From Canna indica (Eukaryota; Streptophyta; Magnoliopsida; Zingiberales; Cannaceae): a stretch of 64,000 bases of DNA. The position numbers and the translations under genes were made by a program. The stretch covers positions 50,584,001-50,648,000 of the forward strand of contig CP136891.1 of assembly GCA_034359265.1 (NCBI GenBank). The letters are read 5' to 3'. Position 1 is the stretch's first letter, and each line of letters opens with the position of its first letter. The notes below the pieces were generated by a model, which did no database searches, was not told the DNA's origin, and was given only the letters and a program-made list of their open reading frames with translations. Positions 44,217-57,299 of the stretch are shown here, one piece after another.

Positions 44217-46945
44217 TGTAATATCCTAGATATTAATATTTTTCTATCATTATTTGTGATTGTCAGCCTAGCGGGCTAGTTTGAGGTCGAGCCGAGTCGA
44301 CTCATGGCCCGGTGCGAGCTTGCGAGCTTGCGAGCTTGGGTAAGTAGGAATTTGAATTATGCGGTTTCTTTTCTTGATTAGATAAATTTATTTATTTATG
44401 TTGTTGTGTGTACTTGATTATTAAATTATGTTGCATATGGGTGTGCATGTGATTGATGATTGTATTTAGCATGGGGTTAGTTTGGGTTAGCGGGTTGCGG
44501 ATCCGGATGATGTGAGAGCGGGTTTTAGGGTGTGGATAGGAAGGAGTAGGAGGGGATTATAAAATCCCCCCTTAGGGCTAGGTGGCTCCCTATTGGAGCC
44601 GCACCAGCCGAATTGAAGAGAGGAGCCGCCCAGCCAAGCTGAGTCACCCCTCTCTCCTTTCCCCTCCTATCCTTCCCTCTTGAAGCTTGGAGTCGCCGCC
44701 CTAAAGCAGCCAACCGCCGGAGCAGCCAGTCGCCGAGTCTTCTCTCTCCTCCCCTCTCATCCTTCCCTCTTGAAGCTTGGAGCCGCCGCCCCTTTCCCCT
44801 TGTGTGAGCCGAGCCGCCTATTGGTTGTGGCTGGATTCGGAGGCCGCCGATTTAAAGTTTCTCATATATTCTTCTTCATAAATTGGGTGAGTGGTGTTAC
44901 CTCTCCTTTCTCGGGTTTTCACTTGTGTTCTTGAGTCGATTTGGGCGTTATGACGTTCTTGATTGTTTCTCATCGATTTTTGTGTTTTGATTGTCGAAAT
45001 CTTGTGTCGACTTGTAGGAGGGAACCCGAGGTTTCCCCTTTGTAGCTCGTCAGCCCTAGAACTACCCTAGGGGTGCTCGGCCAAGATGGAACTAGGGGGG
45101 TGCCCTCGAGGTGTTTGATGAAATGCCTAAGAGAGGATTCTTGTTTATTTTTTAGATCTATGCCTTAGATTGCTTATCAATTTAGGTTCCTATAATGTCA
45201 ATGCATGTCACATAATTAAATCTGTGATTTTTGGATATTAATCATGTTTTACAAAGATAAGGATTTGATCATAGTGCTATGTGTGTTCTTCATAAGGGTT
45301 CTTGATCATGCAGCTTGATTCTTGTTCAAAGATGATATTGATGCTTGCTAATCTTATTTAACAAATATAAATTTAGTGAGATTTATCTCAATATTATGAA
45401 TCTGCTTTGGTAGTGATTAAGGATTTAATTTCAGTGAATTTTGGATTAATTACGATGATATGTTGAAAATTCAATGTTGCTGAAAACTCCAATCTGAATT
45501 ATTGATTCAGGGCTGATTTTGAAAACTTTGTTGTGATGTGTACACTTTACTAAATATATTCATGTAACATATCGTTTTAACCAGAAAACATAGTCGGGAG
45601 CCTTAGGACACACTCTGGAAGTCAGATTTGACTTGGGTGCACTAGTTTTGGGCTCAACGGTAAACTGAAAATAAAATCCTAATTTAGGCAAGTGGAAATT
45701 TTAATTGTATAATTAAAATTCAAGGGGCAGCATAATCTGTTAAGAGCCAACAAATTAAATTTTATGCATGAAATAAAACTTCATGGGTTTATGATATTAC
45801 GGGTCTAGGAGTTGGGGTCGGGCATTGAGTGTTGCGATGTTTCCCAATAAAAACATCCCTAAGACACCGTAGGAGATACTTGACTTAGGTCATATTGTGT
45901 CATATCTTTATGAATGGCGGAGAGGCTCGGCTAGGAGCTAGAGTGCGGGCTTGGTCCGGAATGTTGGATGGTTAATTCCCAACCTGTGGTTAAAGGAATA
46001 AGTTTGGATGAGCGAATCCCGAGTATTCCTACATTATCTCTTTGGAACAAGTTCGGATGGGCAAATCCCGATTGTTCTTGTGTTTTCTCGTGGAACAAGT
46101 TCAGACAGGCAAATCCCGATTATTCATGTGGTATCTTTAAGGAACAAGTTCGGACGAGCGAATCTTGATTGTTCCTACGCGTCTCGTGGAGCAAGTTCGG
46201 ATGGGCAAATCCCGATTGCTCCTGAGTTTCTTTTTTATAGGATAAACTCGGATGGGCCAATCCCGATTATCCTAGTAACCCTTGAGTATGATTTGTTGCC
46301 TTAGGGCACGGTAGGCTAAGGCCTATTGTACTTCACTTCTGGAGTGTTGGATGCCTTCGGGCATGTGGTGGCCAGATGGCCTGATAGCTAGTCACACCCT
46401 TGTCACTTTATTCTTGTTTGAGACAGGTGTTTTATCATATCCTATATCTCTATGTTTGGTTTATCATGGGGATTGGTAGAATAGTTCACTGAGTTCTTTT
46501 GAACTCACTCGTTGTCATTTTTTTTTGTTTTTTTTGTAGAGCCTGACCGGTGAGGTGGGCTGAAGCACTTGGCGCGGCTGGAGGGCAGAGGAGCCACATT
46601 GATCTCATAGCAGTCATAGTTAGGGGTCGTAGTCGAGTTTTTGGTAGTTTGTCATGCACCTGTATTTTGGTATTTTAGAGTTGTAGTCCCTTGGGGACAT
46701 TCATGTCTTTCATTTCAGATTTCACATGTAAATGAACCGTTGGATTTTGATATATTGTTTCCACACTTTACTGTTTTGCTAAACTTGCTTCTAATAAAAT
46801 CTAATTTTGTTTCCTTTTCATTTAAAACATGTTATTATTATTTTCGCTATATTTTATTATCATAAGTTGGCATGTGCATGGGTTAGGCTGCGGGGTATAG
46901 GCACCTTAACCTGGCCAGTCACGTGACCCTGAGTTGGGCGTGACA
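44217..46945 (+). mobile_element. Family T LTR no. 2, full length (2,729 bp)
   Basis: From TGTAATATCC to ...GGGCGTGACA, followed by a primer site. TATA box GATTATAAAATC at about 44555. It contains a row of imperfect 45-50-bp repeats with 'ggaacaagttcggatgggcaa' and 'atcccgattgttc' (45990-46275), also seen in nos. 1, 3 and 5. Confidence 0.92.
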
Positions 46946-47518
46946 ATATGGTATCAGAGAATGTGGTTTGGTCTGACTACGACCTAGAGTCTGTTTACCA
47001 TATAGGGCATTGCTAGCGTGTCAGTATACGGTAGGGATTGTGTCATGAGATCAATGGGCTAAGTTTGCACATAAGCGTGGCATGTGGTTAGTTTATTTAA
47101 GATTCAAGGGTAAATCGTTTCATTTATTGATGATGTTTTCTTTCTGGTGGCTCTAGTGTGATGGAGGCTTTTAGTGCCGCATAGAGCGGTAGTGGCAGTA
47201 AATCCACGCGGGGCCAAGGCCGAGGCCAGAGCGGAGGCTGACGACGGGGCCGGGGTCGTAAAAGTAGATGACCAGTTGAGGAGGAACTGGGACAGTCCTC
47301 GGGTAGCACAGCTTGAGGTCGTGAATGGCCCTGTGCTAGAGAGTGCACCATTTTAGGGGGCTACCCATGTATGGGTGCCTCGATTAGAGATCCTTGCAAT
47401 GTTTGCTTAGTATCTTGAATGATTCATTGGTTCTCATCATGTAGTTTAAATATCTATGGTGCAGTTTGGGTAGGGCGGCCCTAGGGATCCTAGGGGTCCG
47501 GTTGATAGAGTTCTGCAG
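46946..47518 (+). mobile_element. T internal stub: primer site and gag start
   Basis: Primer-binding site TGGTATCAGAGA at 46949-46960. The gag start ATGGAGGCTTTTAGTGCC at 47161 corresponds to 58433 on the minus element, with a stop within ten codons. After 573 bp another LTR starts at its exact first base. Confidence 0.75.
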
Positions 47519-50500
47519 TGTAATATCCTAGATATTTTATTTTATTTTTTTCCTCTTATGGTTTGTGTTTAACAACCTAGCGACCTAGTTCGAGGTCGAG
47601 CCGAGTCAACTCATGGTTCGGTGCGAGTTTGCAAACTCGGGCAAGTAAGAATATGCGTTAAGTGATTTTGCTTGTATGAATTAATTTATTTAATTTTATG
47701 TGGTGTATGCAAGATGTGTGTGCATGTATTTGGGTGGTTATGTGGAGAGTAGGATTAATTAAGTAATTAAGTTAGTGGGTTCTGGTTCGGCTTGAGGTGG
47801 ATGCGGGTTAGATAAAGGGTTTAGAGGGGTTAGGGTTGAGGAGGGAGTATAAAACCCCCCTCCACTTGGCTTGTGGCTCCCTATTTGGAGCCACACAAGA
47901 TTTTGAGAAGAGGAGCCGGCCGCCCCTCCCCTTTCCTGTTTGGAGCCGCCAAGCCAGCCGCCCTCTCCCTCTTCTTCCTCTCCTTCTTCCTTTCCTTTGG
48001 AACCAAGCCGAGAGGAGCCAAGCCAGCCAAGCTAGCCCCTCTCTCTTCCTCTCTCTCCCTCTCTCCAAGCCAGCGGCTTGGAGTGAGCCGCCGCCGCCCC
48101 CCTTCTCTTCTCTTTGAATCGAGCCAAGTTTCTTAAAGCTGATACGAGGGTCGTTGTCCGTGGTTCTCTTCTAATCATCTTTCCAAATCTAGGTGAATGG
48201 TTTTACCCTCTCTCTCTTTCGGGATTTCTTCGAATTCTTGAAGCCAGTCTTGGCGGCTTATCGTTCTAGATTTGTTTCAACAATTTCTCGAGTTCTTGCC
48301 GTGTTTTCTTTTGGTTTGTGCTTGAGGAGGCCCTAAACTCTCCCCTATGGGGCTCGGCAGCCCTAGGGTAAACCTAGGGGTGCTCGACCAAGGGGGAAAT
48401 CGGGGTTGCCCTCAAAGTATTTGATGAAATGCCCGAATGAGCATTCTTGTTATCTTGATGTACAAATCTTGATTTCTTTAACTAAATAGGTTCTTGATTT
48501 ATGGATTGCATGCCGTAGATTTAAATCTATGATTTTTGGATAGAAATCATGTTATAGGATCAAGATCTTGATATTTATGCCATGGGGATTCTTGGGAAGG
48601 GTTCTTAATCTTGATGTTGTTTCTTGATTAAGGTGTTGTAGATTCTTATTAATCTTGATTAATAAACATGAAATTTATGAAATTAATTTTGAGATTAGTA
48701 TTTTGTCCTAATGATAATTAAGGATTTAATTTCTGTTAATTTTCGGATTTAATTTCATGGTATGCTGAAAATTGAATGTTGCTGGAATTTTATGCTGAAA
48801 TGATGAATATGTGCTGTTTTTAGATTGCTTGCTGTGGTGTGTGTGTATTACTCTGAATATAGTCATGTAACCTATTGTTTCGACCATAAAATATATTTTG
48901 GAAACATAGGACACACTCTGGAGACCAGATTCGGATTAGGTACATCAGTTTTGGGCAGAACAGTAAGCTAAAACAAAACCCTAATTGTGGTGAACTAAAT
49001 TTTAATTATATAATTAAAATTGGGAAAGGGATCAGCATAATCTATTATGAACCAACATGAGAAGTTTGTGCATGAAATTAAATCACGTGGGTTTATGACA
49101 TTACGGGTCTAGGAGTTGGGGTCGGATTTGGAGTGTTGATACACTTTCCAATAAGATCACTCCTAAGACACCGTAGGAAATACTTGACTTAGGTCATGGT
49201 GTGTCATATCTTTATGAATGGCGGAGAGGCTCATCGAGTAGTCGGATTGCAGGCTAAACCCGGGAGGTTGGATGGCAAATTCCCAACCTGCAGAACAAGT
49301 TCAGAGGGTCTTTCCCGGTTGTTCTTGTTTGGCCTCGTGGGATAAGTTCGGAGGGCCTACCTGATTATCCCCGAGGTGGTTTGTTAAGGAATAAGTTCGG
49401 AGGGCCTACCGGATTATTCTTGGGATATCATAAAGGAGTAAGTTCGGAGGGCCTACCCAATTACTCCTATGATATCTTAAAGGGGCAAGTTCGGACGGGC
49501 GAATCCCGATTGTCCCTACGCGTCTCGTCGAGCAAGTTCAAAGGGCCTTTCCCGATTGCTCTCAAGTTTTTGTATACTAGGATAAGTTCGGTGGGCCTTC
49601 CCGATTATCCTAGTATGTGTTGTTGCCTTAGGGCATGGTAGGCTTAGGCCTGTTGTTCTTCTGCCTTCGAGCAAGTAGTGGCCAAATGGCCTGATAGCTA
49701 GTCACACTTTCGTGACCTTAATCCTATAGAGTTGGATGTTATGCTATTGCTTATCTTTGTATTGTTTTATTGTGGGGGTCGGTAGAACCGCTCTCTGAGT
49801 TCTTTGAACTCACCTACTGTCGTTGTTTTGTTTTGCAGAACCTGATCGATGAGGTGGACCGGAGCACTTGGCGCAGCTGGAGGGCAGAAGAGTCGCATGA
49901 TCTATAGCAATCCTAGTTAGGGTCGTAGTCGAGTCTTTTTGTTATGACCTAAAAAATTGGGGATTTTTTTTTGTAAATATCTTTCTTGGAGGGACCCTTT
50001 TGCAAAAGAGCCACATCTTATATATTTAGCCCTAATTTCCCTCTTTAATTTTTTTTCTCTCTCTCGATCACTGTAGCAGCGGCGGACGTGCGGCGGCAGC
50101 AGTGAGGCGGCGGTTGTGAGAAGGCTCCGGTGAGGATCGGAGTTTGGAGGAGTTTTCAGGTAAGAGTCTATCTTCTATTACTTAGTTGATCTGTCATTTC
50201 TGTTCTACGTTCATCAGCGATGACAAGAGGTTAGGGAGGAAGATCTGACATATCCAGATGGAGGAGGGATGGATGTAGTCGCGGTCGACGGTGACATTAT
50301 CACCGATGACGCCGTATTTGGTGTGGCAGTCGTGCTGCTGCCCGCCCCTTGGCGGCAGCCGCGACTGCTGTGGGGGAGGCCGTTGTGGCCTCCCAGTCGT
50401 GATCTGACATCTCGCCGCCGCTAGAGCCCGTGGGGGAGGCCGGAGGAGGGTCGGCGAGTGGTTGTCGGCAGTCAAGAGGGCTGATCGGCGTGGATTGGAG

Positions 50501-52477
50501 GCTAGTAGAGGCGGCGTCGGGGGCGGGGCGTCGGGCTGGGTGTCGGGTGACGAGAGAGGGAGATCGAGTGAGGGAGAGAGGAGAGGGGCGGGTGATCAGT
50601 GGATAAGAGGGGGAGGTCATCGCGACCTCCCAGGTATCGCCGGCGTCGGGAGCCGCGGGAGAGGCCGGCGGTCGGGAGGGCCGGCTGGCGCGAGTTCGAG
50701 CAGAGTAGGGGAGGCGGCGTCGGGCGAAGGGGAGAGGGAGGCGAGTGGGAGATGTGATTTTAGATTTATTTAATAAAATTAAATAAGGTGTTTAGAGAAG
50801 AGAGTTGTATCTCATGAAATAAGATTGATTTGTGGATTGTTAGGGTATTTTTGTAGTTGATCGTAGAGTCGTCGGATCGAGTCGAGGCGAATACCAAAGT
50901 TGTAGGTTTTTATGTTTTGAACGCGGTGGTGATGTTGGATTTCTGATCAGAGGTCGTCTGATAGGTATTTTCTATTTTTCAGTATTAGTTGATAATTTAA
51001 TAGGATTAATTCAGTTTGATATTAGTTAATTAACGTAGAATAGTTGTATTCTTTATCAGTTGGTGATTTAGAGTATAGATAGTGGTGTTGGGTGTGAGTT
51101 GACTTCTATTGTAGCCGATGAATGTTGAATTGGTAAATTGACGATTTTACTCTTTGCTTCTATTTGCTTGATTTGCTTCTGAAATCCGTTGATCTCATGT
51201 TGCATTATGTTGTTGAGCATGCCATGTTGATAATTGCATGAGTCTGATTAGCTGTTATTCATTGATGATTATTGAGCATGATATTATGCTAGGCATTGTG
51301 CACATTGTTAGTGTTGTCATAAGTTGTATTTGCTAACATGAATTATTCTGGTTGTATCTTTAGTTGATAGTTGTTGTAGCATTTATTGTTGTTAGCATTG
51401 TAAATCAGTTGTGATGTGTCATGTGGTGAGATCTAGCTATCATGCTGCTTATTGTTGTATTGTTGATCTTTTACTGGGCGGATGCCCTGGACATTATTGA
51501 TTGTTTCCCCGAGCTATATGGGTGGTGACACTAGTGGTCACGGACTTTCACTCGAGTTGTACGTATGACGTCGCGCTGTTAGACGTCGACGGGCTCGTGT
51601 GCGGCGTCGCGTTGTTAGACATCGGCGGACTATCCTTGGATGGTCACACCTCCTGCTTGAGCGAGCATGAGATGCCACTCTCGAGGTGCGAGAGTGCAGG
51701 GGAAACCCAATTATCCACTACGCTCTTGATTGGTGTGAGTTGCATTAATTGATAGGTGGAAGTGTCTTGTTGTTGACATATTGCATTTTATTGTAGAGTC
51801 GTATATTGTTGCATTTGGTAATGTCATCGCATCATGATTGTTGTTCTTGTTATTCACATATTGATTCTCCTACTCAGCTTTCTGCTGATGTTGTTTGTTG
51901 TTGCCTCAAATTTGCAGGTATGTCGGTAGTTGAAGTTGGGTAGCTGGAGATTCTGGAAGAGGAGGCATCATCCGCTGCTTAGATGTTTTCTTAGTTATTT
52001 TTAGAGTGATGTTGAACAATTGTGTAGAGAACTTTTGTTGAAATGATGATTTCAGTTTTTCTTGTTGAGATATGCTGGTGTGTTTTCTGTGGTTTAGTTG
52101 TAAGTTGCGCTCCTCCTAGGAGAGGTCCCTTTTTGGGGATGAACCTAGGCGGGGCGTAACACTTTTGGTAGTGGTCATGCACATTTATTGGTTTGATTCA
52201 GAGTTGTAGCCCCTGAGAGTATTTATGTCATTTATTTCTGACTTTATTGTATCTGGACTTTTTAAAATGTTGAACTTATTTTTTTATTTCCGCACTTTAC
52301 GTATCAGTTAAACTATTTGAAATAAACTCTATTTTGGTTTGCTTTTCATTTGAAATGAAATGTGTTATTTCTTTCCGCTATGATTTATTTGTTGAGTTGG
52401 TATGTACATGGGTTAGGCTGCAGGGTATAGGCACATATACCCTGGCCGGTCACGTGACCCTAAGTTGGGGCGTGACA
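47519..52477 (+). mobile_element. Family T LTR no. 3 with solo LTR E inside
   Basis: TGTAATATCC at 47519, TATA box AGTATAAAACCC near 47848, end ...GGGGCGTGACA at 52477. Removing E and one TSD copy leaves about 2.73 kb, the same length as no. 2. Confidence 0.9.
49940..52161 (+). mobile_element. Solo LTR E (2,222 bp) with 5-bp TSD
   Basis: Ends TGTTATGACC and GGGGCGTAACA; exact TSD CTTTT at 49935-49939 and 52162-52166. TATA-like TATATATTTAGCCC near 50016, then a GC-rich stretch (50080-50760) whose long frames on both strands are compositional. Interior has no domain. The family is not seen elsewhere in the window. Confidence 0.9.
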
Positions 52478-52590
52478 ATGTGGTATCAGAGCATGTGGTT
52501 CGGTCTGACTACGACTTAGAGTTGTCACCGTATAGGGCATTACTACCGTGTTAGTATACGGTAGGGATACGCTATTAGATCAATGGGCTA
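52478..52590 (+). mobile_element. T primer site and first internal bases, broken at an inversion
   Basis: TGGTATCAGAGCA at 52481-52493 and the usual downstream sequence run to 'atgggctaag' at 52590. There they meet inverted LTR sequence with the shared bases AAGT. Confidence 0.8.
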
Positions 52591-54917
52591 AGTCGAATCT
52601 AACTTCCAAAGTGTGACCAATGGATGCAAACTATGCTTTCTTGTCGAAATGATAGGTTGCACGACTATGTTCAGCAAACTATACACATCACAACAATATT
52701 TTCAAAATCAGCCCAGAATCAACAACTCAGCATGAAATTTCAGCAAGATTAAGTTTCAGCATACCATGACAATTAATCCGTAATTCACATAAATTAAATC
52801 TTTAATTACCATCAAAACATAATTATAAAATTTGAGATACATCTCACAACATACATATTTATTAAACAAGACTAGCAAGAACCAATATCATCTACAAACA
52901 AGAATCAAGTTTCATGATCAAGAACCCACATCAAGAACACTGATGGCATCAAGATCAAATCCTATCTTTGTAAAACATGGTTAATATCCAAATATCACAG
53001 ATTTAATCTCAAGACAAGCATAAACATTAATAGAACCTAAATTGGTAAGCAATTCAATGCATAGATCACAAAGATAACCAAGAATCCTCTCATATGTATT
53101 TCATCAAACACCTCGAGGGCACCTCTTCTTCCACCTTGACCGAGCACCCTTAGGGTAGTCCTAGGGCTACCAAGCCACAAAAGGGAAGCCTCGGGTTCCC
53201 TCCACAACTCGACACAAGATTACAGTTATCTACACACAAGAATCGACGGGAATCAATCAAGAACGACATAAGGCCCAAATCAGCTCAAGAACACGAGAGA
53301 AAACCCGAGAAAATGATGGATAAAACCACTCGCTTGATTAGGAAAAAGAAATAGAGAAGAACTTCCAAGTGGCGGCCTTTGAATCCGGCCTAAAAGGTGC
53401 AGCGGCTCCAAGAACTCAAGGGGCGGCTCTGTTGTGTGAAATCTGACACTAGAAGGGGGGGTTGAATAGTATCTATCCCCTTTTTCAATTCTTTTCTTTT
53501 TGCTCAATTTTATTTTCACTTAGGTGCAAGTGTTTCTTAACAAGAGATGTGATTAAATATTAATAGCAATGACAAAAGCAAGTAAGCAATGCAGACAAGC
53601 GTAATTATAGTGGTTCGGCCAACTGCCTACTCCACTACCTTGGCTCCTCACCAAGGATTTCTAACCACTACTTTATAGAGTTTGTGTTTCCCTTTGAATA
53701 CAATGAGGACACTCTTCTCACTACTCTGAGAACCCCTCAATCCTATTCATCTAGGCAAAACACAATCCTATAAAGTTTTCCCTAAGTGTTTCCTAGCACA
53801 CCTAGCAGTTATCTCAAATGAAAAATAAGTTTACAATAAACTTCAAATACAGAGGAAAGAGCTTAAGAATGTAAAAATGAACCAATGCTCCTTTCCCAAG
53901 CCTTCAAGCTCCAAGTTGTGGGAGGATGACTCTTTGAGTTGCAGCAAGGTTGAAGAAAGCAGGGAAGCGGCGCTCGAAATGAGTTGTTGACGGAAGCAGA
54001 GGGTGCGCAGCAGTTCAATCTTTTTGAAGGCTTAAAACACTTCTTTAATAGCTCAATAAATTCTATAAGAAAGTTTAAAGAAGTTAGGTGTGGGGTATTT
54101 ATAACCCCACACCCGAACGGACCATTCAACGGACGAAAAAATAGTCGTTGATGTCGTTCGATCTTTTGGCCGGTCGATAGTCGGTTGACCGACTGATCGA
54201 ACACCAATGCGACCGCTGGCTTATGTGACTGCTCGATCGACCGATGGGTCGACCGACTGTCACAAAATTATCAATCCCACATTCGGTCGACCAATCGATC
54301 GACCGAATCAGTGGAGCCAGGGTCGCGCGATTTGTTATCCTCAATTCGGTCGATCGGTGAGCATTCTGCCATTTTTTTTGCTTCGGTCGGTCAATCGACG
54401 CAGCCTTGCGCAAATTCCTTCACCAACTTCAGTCGATCGATAGGTCGAGTGAATGGCTACTGCTAATTTTTATCGTCATTCGGTCGACCGACCGGTCGAT
54501 CGAATAGGCTACTTAGCAAAATACTGCCTTGTTCGATCGACCGACCGATCGACTGAACTCAGGCTGAGATTGATTTTTCCTTGAAATTTTTATATGCCTT
54601 TTTTATGGATTTAGTTACCAAGTTCTAACTTGGATAACTATACAATTAGACTTGGGATAAGATCGTCCTAGGGGTATATTACAAGATATTTATTTGATTT
54701 ATGCCCGAGCCTTTCTTTGAGGTTTTCTTCTTCCGTTTCTTTGACGAGCTTTTTTCATCTCATTTGAACGAACTTGGCATGCTTATCGCGACCTCAACCT
54801 GAACTCAAAACTTCACACTTGGACTAAATACATGTTTTTTATCATCAAAATAAAGATCGAGTCTTAAGAGAAACCCTTAAGCCAACAGGCTCGGCTCCTA
54901 ACAAGGGAGAAGAGCGT
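52591..54917 (-). mobile_element. Family T LTR no. 4, inverted central fragment
   Basis: Matches 59978-60843 of LTR no. 5 (same minus orientation), interrupted by an A solo LTR. Both outer ends of the LTR are missing. At about 54917 it joins decayed integrase sequence. Confidence 0.85.
53430..54887 (-). mobile_element. Family A solo LTR in T LTR no. 4
   Basis: 1,458 bp, plus-strand ends TGTTGTGTG and AGCCAACA. Exact TSD GGCTC at 53425-53429 and 54888-54892; the empty site in LTR no. 5 (near 60810) has it once. Diverged from the other A LTRs but shares 'gtggttcggcc', the GTCGAC/CGATCG clusters (54160-54560) and the end sequence. Confidence 0.95.
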
Positions 54918-55206
54918 CGTCTTCAAGGGAGAACTCGGCCACCTCTCTCTTCATGCCTTTCCACCAATAATTCTGTCTTAGATCACGGTACATTTTTGTG
55001 GCTCCCGGATGCATAGTGTATGTGGATCGATGAGCCATCTCTAGCACCTGCCTACGAACCTCAGCCATATCTGGCACCACTATCCTGTTCTTAAACCTCA
55101 TAACGCCCTCTAAGTCAATACCAAAACCATTATCGACATCGCCTCTCCTGGGCAAATCCTTAGTAAGTGCACATAAATCATCCTCTTCCTGCGCTGCCCG
55201 CAGCAT
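54918..55206 (-). pseudogene. T integrase, N-terminal zinc-binding part, truncated
   Basis: Minus-strand frame with RNRIVVPDMAEVRRQVLE, AHRSTYTMHPGATKMYRDLR and NYWWKGMKREVAEF. This is the H-H part of the gypsy integrase zinc domain. The cysteine pair, catalytic core, chromodomain region and the rest of pol are deleted at the junction with LTR no. 4. Confidence 0.85.
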
Positions 55207-55221
55207 GTCTACGAACGTGGA

Positions 55222-55746
55222 CTACACCCTCAGGTGAGCCACCAGCGCACCAGAAGCTGATACTGACAAGACTGCCACGCCATCCAAACACATGGCCAAA
55301 TCCTGAGCCAATGGTCTCCTCCTGACTGCCAAATGCGCTAGATTGCCCATAGACTTCCTGCTCAAAGCATCAGCCACCACATTAGCCTTCCCCGGATGGA
55401 ACATGATCTTGCAATCATAGTCCTACAAAAGTTCAAGTCATCTTCTCTGCCTCAGGTTCAACTCCTTCTGGGTGAGCAAATACTGAAGGCTCTTATGATT
55501 AGTGTATATCTCACAAGCCTCGCCATAAAGGTAGTGATATCACAGCTTCAATGTGAACACCACTGCTGCTAACTCAAGATCTTGAGTCGGGTAATTCTTC
55601 TCGTGGACCTTCAACTGCCGAGAGGCATAAGCTATCACCCTGTCATTCTGCATTAACACACAACCCAAGCCGACTCGAGAGGCATCGTAATAAATAACAA
55701 ACCCTCCTGAGCCCGAGGGTACTGCTAGAACTGGTTCCAACGTCAA
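55222..55746 (-). pseudogene. T RNase H
   Basis: 55746-55540 carries [18 protein letters not shown] and [20 protein letters not shown], typical of gypsy RNase H, with the first catalytic Asp (YYDAS) kept. The tail at 55404-55222 has FHPGKANVVADALSRKS. A stop and frameshift separate the two parts (about 55430-55540). Removes RNA template during cDNA synthesis; broken here. Confidence 0.88.
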
Positions 55747-55788
55747 CCGATCCTTGAGCTTTTAAAAGCTCTCCTCGCACTTATTGTC

Positions 55789-56596
55789 TCAGTCGAACTT
55801 GACCTTCTTTTCAGTCAGGTGGGTCAATGGCGCCGCAATCCTGGAGAAATTCTCCACAAATTTCCTGTAATAACTTGCCAACCCCAGGAAGGTGCGAATC
55901 TCTATGATATTAGCTGGCATCTTCCAACTCTGAACTGCTTCTATCTTTGCGGGGTCTACATTTACCCCTTCCCTGGACACCACATGGCCAAGGAACCCTA
56001 CACTCTCCAGCCAGAACTCGCACTTAGAGAATTTGGCATATAATCTGTGCTCCCTGAGAGTCTCCAAAACTACCCTCAAGTGCCCAGCATGCTCCTCCCT
56101 ACTACTAGAATATACCAAGATGTTATCAATAAACACTATTATAAATTTATCCAAGTATACCTTGAACACTCGGTTCATCAGATCCATAAATATTGCATGA
56201 GCATTAGTCAGCCCAAATGACATTACCAGGAACTCATAGTGACCATACCTCAACCTGAAAGCCGTCTTCGGAATGTCACTATCCCGGATTCTCAATTGAT
56301 GGTACCCTGATCACAGGTCAATCTTGGAAAACCACTGAGCCTCCTGAAGCTGATCAAATAAATCATTGATCCTGGGCAGCAGGTATCGATTCTTCACCGT
56401 CACCTTATTAAGCTATCGATAAACTATGCACATCCGCATGGATCCATCCTTCATTTTCACAAAGAGCATTGGAGCACCCCCAAGGCGAAATAGTTGGGCG
56501 AATGAAGCGCAACTCAAGCAGCTCCTGCAATCGGGACTTCAACTCCCTCAATTCAGCCGATGCCATCCGATACGGCGGAATGGAGATCGACTTCAC
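55789..56596 (-). pseudogene. T reverse transcriptase (Tekay/Del-like)
   Basis: It starts at 56596 with [18 protein letters not shown] and [10 protein letters not shown], then loses frame around the first catalytic Asp. It resumes at 56295 with [20 protein letters not shown] and [17 protein letters not shown]. The active-site motif reads [10 protein letters not shown], where the second Asp is Asn, so the enzyme would be dead even if in frame. The thumb and connection region ([31 protein letters not shown]) is intact to 55789. The sequence style is that of the Tekay/Del chromovirus lineage, which has long LTRs as here. Confidence 0.92.
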
Positions 56597-56602
56597 CCCT
56601 GG

Positions 56603-57238
56603 CTACAAATCAATAAAGAATTCGATCTCAATCTCTAGGGGCAAACCTGTCAACTCCTCTGGAAACACATCAGAGAACCCGCATACCACAAGCGTTCCCT
56701 CCAAGCCCTTAGCCACAGCTCTGCTCCCCTTTGCCATAGACACAAAGGCCAAGAAGGATTGGCCACCGCCTTGAAGTAGCTTCAGAGCCTTGAGAGCTAA
56801 AATCGTCACCAACGAATCTCTCCTTCCCTCACCTTGGAAGGTAAACTGGGGCAATCCGAGCTTACTGAAGGTCACAGTCTTAGCCCTGCAGTCCACTGAT
56901 GCGAAATGGTCCGCCAACCAGTCCATGCCCAAAATCATATCAAGCTCTAGCATCGGCAAGAGTGTCAATTCGGCTTTCAGCACGTGCCCACAAATGACCA
57001 CCTCATAGCCCCGAAAGTCTGTCTTTGCCAGCACAGAATCGCACGTAGGCGTAGACACCACAAGAGGCAAATCAAGTATAGAGGGTTTCCCTGATAACTT
57101 AGCAGCAAACAATGCAGATACAAACGAATGTGTAGCACCTGGATCAAACAATACATAAGCAATAGCAGAACCAACAACAAGGTTACCTGACACTACTGCC
57201 CTCGACGCCTCAGCACCCTCTTGGTTCAAAGCAAACAC
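56603..57238 (-). pseudogene. T aspartic protease and linker
   Basis: 211-residue open frame. It includes SGNLVVGSAIAYVLFDPGAT, where the usual D-S-G is D-P-G, then HSFVSALFAAKL and LDMILGMDWLADHFASVDC. It ends with FSDVFPEELTGLP, the sequence that leads into RT. The catalytic Asp is present but the Ser to Pro change at the active-site loop is unusual. It would cleave the Gag-Pol polyprotein. Upstream gag and downstream RT are out of frame. Confidence 0.88.
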
Positions 57239-57299
57239 CCATGCAGCCTTTCTGAATCACCAGCTCGCTGGCCTCCTCCCTGAGTCTAACCCCTCTAAG

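Noticed and set aside
47808..48136. Open frames of 86-93 codons on both strands in T LTR no. 3
   Set aside because: Low-complexity C/T-rich LTR leader; mirrored frames indicate composition, not coding.
50194..50773. Overlapping 93-106 codon frames on both strands in solo LTR E
   Set aside because: GC-rich stretch gives open frames on both strands at once; no domain, and it sits in an LTR.
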